From NCBI GenBank assembly GCA_900552055.1, contig URYI01000055.1, forward strand, positions 1-11,118: a stretch of 11,118 nucleotides of DNA, written 5' to 3'. The position numbers and the translations under genes were made by a program. A model generated the notes under the pieces. That model saw only the letters and a list, made by a program, of their open reading frames with translations, made no database searches and was not told where the DNA came from. Positions 8,496 to 11,118 of the stretch are shown here, piece by piece; within the stretch, counting starts at the first letter, position 1; each line of letters opens with the position of its first letter. Source of the stretch: an uncultured Eubacteriales bacterium (GTDB lineage Bacteria > Bacillota > Clostridia > Christensenellales > QALW01).

Positions 8496-8525
8496 TTGAC
8501 GCAAATTAAGGAATAGTGCTAAAAT
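8496..8525 (+). promoter_or_regulatory. Promoter of the sigma/anti-sigma operon
   Basis: TTGACG (8496-8501), 18 bases, then TAAAAT (8520-8525) matches five of six bases in each box. It would give a 5' leader of about 70 bases. ECF operons often also have a self-recognised promoter, but no clear AAC...CGTC pair is visible here. Confidence 0.5.
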
Positions 8526-8604
8526 TGCTAAGTAAAAAATTTCATTTTGTTCTGCAATAAAATATATGCCCTGAGCATTATTATAATGACAGGAGATTTT
8601 GATT

Positions 8605-9216
8605 ATGTTTTTATGTTCGATATCGACAAACCAGGAAAAGAGAAAATCGCCTGATATCAGCGACGGCCTGATTAGTCAGATAGCCCTGGGCGATACCGAA
8701 GCGCTGCGGGAATTGTATGAAAAGACCTCTTCCGCCGTTTACGGATTCGCGCTGTCTATTCTGAAGAACCAGCACGACGCGCAGGACGTAATGCAGGAGT
8801 TGTATGTCAAGGTATACGAAAATGCTCCGCAGTATGTGAGCCGGGGCAAGCCTATGGCCTGGATACTGACCATCACCCGCAATCTCTCTCTTATGAAGCT
8901 TAGGGAGAACGGGCGGTTTGAGCAGATGGACGTTAACCAGGGCAGCGAGGAAGCGTACTATTCAGATTTGGGCGAGCATGAGGCGCTTAAAGGAGCCATG
9001 ACCCTGCTGACAGATGTTCAGCGCCAGGCGGTAATGCTGCATGCGCTTTCGGGCTTTAAGCACCATGAGTGCGCTGCGTTGCTGAAAATACCCTTGTCTA
9101 CAGAATTATCCCACTATCACCGGGCAATCAAAAAACTGAGGGCCCATCTTATAAATGAGGAGGAAAGCAAGCATGGACAATCAATATGTGGAACAGCGGC
9201 TGAAAAAAGATGTTGA
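8605..9216 (+). CDS. ECF-type RNA polymerase sigma factor
   Basis: This 203-residue extracytoplasmic-function sigma factor directs RNA polymerase to a small set of promoters when released by its anti-sigma factor. Region 2 (about 22-100) contains the core-binding and -10 motif DAQDVMQELYVKVYE (58-72) and a WILTITRNLSLMKLR block (86-100). Region 4 (about 128-180) has the helix-turn-helix SGFKHHECAALLKIPLS. The recognition helix, STELSHYHRAI (165-175), differs from the usual GTVKSRLHRAL pattern. ATG 8605 is chosen because AGGAGA (8591-8596) sits eight bases before it. A TTG at 8599 is too close to that site. The last 44 bases overlap the anti-sigma gene, which implies translational coupling. 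Confidence 0.93.
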   Translation: MFLCSISTNQEKRKSPDISDGLISQIALGDTEALRELYEKTSSAVYGFALSILKNQHDAQDVMQELYVKVYENAPQYVSRGKPMAWILTITRNLSLMKLRENGRFEQMDVNQGSEEAYYSDLGEHEALKGAMTLLTDVQRQAVMLHALSGFKHHECAALLKIPLSTELSHYHRAIKKLRAHLINEEESKHGQSICGTAAEKRC

Positions 9217-10987
9217 GGAAATAACCCCTGATGTTATAGACGGAGCTATTGAAAAATGCAGCGGCGCAGTCCAAAGTGAAAAAATAAAGAAAAGACGGCC
9301 CAAAGTTTGGCAGATGTGTGCGGCTGCCGCGGCAGTTTTGGTTTTAGTAATAGGCGGCGCGTTTTTCATAAACAATTTAAACGCTGTTGATTCAGTAATA
9401 GGGCTGGATGTCAATCCCAGCCTGGAAATAAGCATAAACAAGAATGAAAAAGTGCTTTCGGTGAACGCGGTTAACGAGGACGCCAAGGGCATACTGGACG
9501 GTATGGATCTGGCCGGCACTGATTTAAAGGTAGCGGTAAACGCTCTTATCGGCTCTATGTATACCAGCGGCTATATAAGCGAAAACCAGAATTCAGTGCT
9601 GGTTTCGGTTAAAAGCGGCAGTCAGGAGCGGAGCGAGCTGCTTAAGCAGGAACTGCTCAGCTATATAGAGAACGCGCTTCAGGGAACTCAGGTGGACGGA
9701 GCAGTAGTATCCCTTAATGTGGACAGCTCGGATACGCTCAATCAGCTGGCCCAGGATTTGGGAGTTTCTGAGGGCAAGGCTACTCTTATAGAAGCCATCC
9801 TGGCGGCTGACCCTTCCCAGAACGCCGAGGAACTGGCAAAGTTAAGCATTAACGATTTGAATATCTTGGCTCAGTCCAAGCAGATTGCCAGCGTAGATGT
9901 CTCAGGCAGCGCCAGCACAGGCGAATATATCAGCATTGAAAAGGCACAGCAGCTTATCAATGAAAAGCTTCCAGGCTGCACCATCGCCGAATTTGAACTG
10001 GACTGGGAAAACGGGCGTATGGTATATGAGGGCGAGGCCTATTTAAACGGCGTTGAATATGACTTTGAGGTGGACGCCCTGACGGGGGAGATAGTTAAGT
10101 GGAAGCAGGATGGTTATGGCAATCCTGATGGAGGCTCGTCTGTTGTCAATCCTTCGGAGGAATATTTAAGTCAGGAGGAGGCCCAAAGCAATATTCTGGG
10201 CAAGCTGCCCAGCGGCGCAGTTATCAGCAGCATCAAGCTGGATACCGACGACGGCAGGGCTGTTTATGAGGCGGACGCATATGCCGGTTCAACAATATAT
10301 GATATAGAGATAGACGCAGTTACGGGTGAAACTGTCAAATGGGAGACTAAAACGCAGAGCGGAGGCCAGACAAGCGGAGAAATAATGACTGAGGCTCAGG
10401 CGCGGGAACTGATACTCAGCAAGCTGCCCAGCGGCGCTGTTATTATTAAGATAAAATTGGATTACGACGACGGCAGGCGGGTTTACGAGGCGGAAGCTTA
10501 CGCTGATTCGGTGGAATATGATATAGAAATCAACGCTGTGAGCGGCGAGACTGTCAAATGGGAAACTGAAAAGGTCAATTCCGGCCAGTCGGGGAATTAT
10601 ATAAGCGCGGACAGAGCGCGGGAGATAATCCTTGAACGCTTCCCAAACGGCAATATTATTGAATTTGACTCGGATATCGACGATGGGAAATACGAGGGCG
10701 AAATTATCCATGAAAATACAAAATATGATTTTGAAATATCTGCTTCATCCGGCGAGATAACTAAGCTTAAGAACGAGGGAACTGTCCAGCAGGCAAATAT
10801 AACAAGAGAGCAGGCAATGAGTATAGTCAATGACAGGCTGCCCGGCTGTACCATAGTAGAAATGGAATTTGACAATGACGATGGAAGAGCGGTGTATGAA
10901 GGAGAGGCTAGGCTGGACCGGGTTGAATATGAATTTACTATAGACGCGGCCACAGGCAGTATAATAGAATGGGAAGCAGACGACTAA
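9173..10987 (+). CDS. RsgI-like membrane anti-sigma factor with five PepSY-like repeats
   Basis: This 604-residue protein has a short cytosolic part (1-45) that should hold the upstream ECF sigma factor, one membrane helix (about 46-66), and a large extracellular part. Directly outside lies an RsgI-type domain with DSVIGLDVNPSLEISIN. Asn81-Pro82 corresponds to the Asn-Pro bond at which RsgI proteins are known to self-cleave. Five PepSY-like repeats begin at residues 252, 331, 404, 476 and 542, each ending in a D/S-x-x-[ST]GE/S-I/V strand followed by K/EW or KL. GAGGAGG (9157-9163) sits nine bases before ATG 9173. An in-frame ATG at 9155 overlaps that ribosome site and is unlikely. The protein starts inside the sigma gene, and a terminator follows 40 bases after its stop. 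The signal sensed is unknown. Confidence 0.92.
   Translation: MDNQYVEQRLKKDVEEITPDVIDGAIEKCSGAVQSEKIKKRRPKVWQMCAAAAAVLVLVIGGAFFINNLNAVDSVIGLDVNPSLEISINKNEKVLSVNAVNEDAKGILDGMDLAGTDLKVAVNALIGSMYTSGYISENQNSVLVSVKSGSQERSELLKQELLSYIENALQGTQVDGAVVSLNVDSSDTLNQLAQDLGVSEGKATLIEAILAADPSQNAEELAKLSINDLNILAQSKQIASVDVSGSASTGEYISIEKAQQLINEKLPGCTIAEFELDWENGRMVYEGEAYLNGVEYDFEVDALTGEIVKWKQDGYGNPDGGSSVVNPSEEYLSQEEAQSNILGKLPSGAVISSIKLDTDDGRAVYEADAYAGSTIYDIEIDAVTGETVKWETKTQSGGQTSGEIMTEAQARELILSKLPSGAVIIKIKLDYDDGRRVYEAEAYADSVEYDIEINAVSGETVKWETEKVNSGQSGNYISADRAREIILERFPNGNIIEFDSDIDDGKYEGEIIHENTKYDFEISASSGEITKLKNEGTVQQANITREQAMSIVNDRLPGCTIVEMEFDNDDGRAVYEGEARLDRVEYEFTIDAATGSIIEWEADD
9926..10984 (+). repeat. Five tandem PepSY-like coding repeats
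   Basis: Units of about 60 residues plus linkers start every 66-79 residues. Units two and three are closest at DNA level: CAAGCTGCCCAGCGGCGC occurs in both (from 10201 and 10420), as does ACTGTCAAATGGGA, pointing to a recent duplication. Unit four is the most diverged and is slightly shortened in the middle. Confidence 0.85.
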
Positions 10988-11026
10988 AAAGTCCTAAAAA
11001 AATAATAAAAAGTGCTTTTAATTAAC

Positions 11027-11067
11027 TAGAGCACACGCGCCATTGCGGCGCGTGTGCTCTATATTTA
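11027..11067 (+). terminator. Terminator of the sigma/anti-sigma operon
   Basis: A perfect 15-bp stem (11027-11041 with 11047-11061) with AGAGCACACGCGCC as its 5' arm closes an ATTGC loop. TATTTA follows. It is 39 bases after the anti-sigma stop. The short T-run may be truncated because a group II intron begins at 11068. Confidence 0.85.
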
Positions 11068-11118
11068 GTGTGCTCGGCACGCGTAATAACTTGGCGGTGA
11101 AAGTCCGCTACAGGCTTG
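11068..11118 (+). mobile_element. 5' end of a group II intron, probably class C (IIC)
   Basis: GTGTG (11068-11072) fits the group II intron 5' boundary consensus GUGYG. It is followed by a GTGC/GCAC hairpin (11070-11080) and by TTGGCGGTGAAAGTCCGC, in which GCGG and CCGC pair around TGAAAGT, as in domain I of many bacterial introns. The boundary lies six bases after a perfect terminator stem, the preferred target of class C introns. Only 51 bases are in the window, so neither the reverse transcriptase gene nor domains V and VI can be seen. Confidence 0.7.

Noticed and set aside
8599..8604. TTG start for the sigma gene six bases upstream of the ATG
   Set aside because: It leaves only two or three bases after the AGGAGA ribosome site. 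ATG 8605 has the proper eight-base spacing.
9155..9172. Upstream ATG for the anti-sigma gene
   Set aside because: This ATG lies within the GAGGAGG ribosome site that serves ATG 9173.

Overview
The window looks like chromosomal DNA from a spore-forming, clostridial-type Firmicute. The evidence is a full-length spoIVA (a gene found only in endospore formers), a BclA-like collagen protein of the spore-surface type, a feoA-feoA-feoB cluster ending in the small Cys-rich FeoB-associated protein, strong AGGAGG-type ribosome binding sites, and an ECF sigma factor paired with an RsgI-type anti-sigma factor. I cannot place it to genus.

Layout. (1) Positions 1-274 hold a promoter overlapped by paired GTTAG-N6-CTAAC inverted repeats. 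(2) Positions 275-3396, plus strand, form a ferrous-iron uptake operon: two small FeoA proteins, the FeoB transporter and a 56-residue Cys-rich membrane protein too short for routine ORF calling. A third copy of the inverted repeat lies just before feoB. (3) Positions 3397-3561 are a convergent intergenic region with two hairpin terminators. (4) Positions 3562-8125, minus strand, carry in order of transcription a family 2 glycosyltransferase, a 568-residue collagen-like protein and spoIVA. The first two are only 59 bases apart and probably work together, the transferase glycosylating the Thr-rich GXT repeats. SpoIVA is the ATPase that builds the coat basement layer, so this side of the window concerns the spore surface. 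(5) Positions 8126-8604 are intergenic. I see a probable free-standing small RNA on the minus strand (about 8283-8388) with its own promoter, a two-stem 5' hairpin, exposed C-rich motifs and a 13-bp terminator. A plus-strand promoter for the sigma gene follows. (6) Positions 8605-10987, plus strand, hold an ECF sigma factor overlapping a membrane anti-sigma factor with an RsgI-like domain and five PepSY-like repeats outside the cell. (7) A perfect 15-bp terminator at 11027-11061 is followed six bases later by GTGTG and a structure typical of the 5' end of a bacterial class C (IIC) group II intron, cut off by the window edge.

The most interesting points are the candidate C-rich small RNA, the terminator-associated intron end, the triple operator-like repeat in the iron operon, the collagen protein with an inserted globular island and regular GASIT interruptions, and the ECF/RsgI-PepSY signalling pair. 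No wholly unknown multi-gene system is evident.
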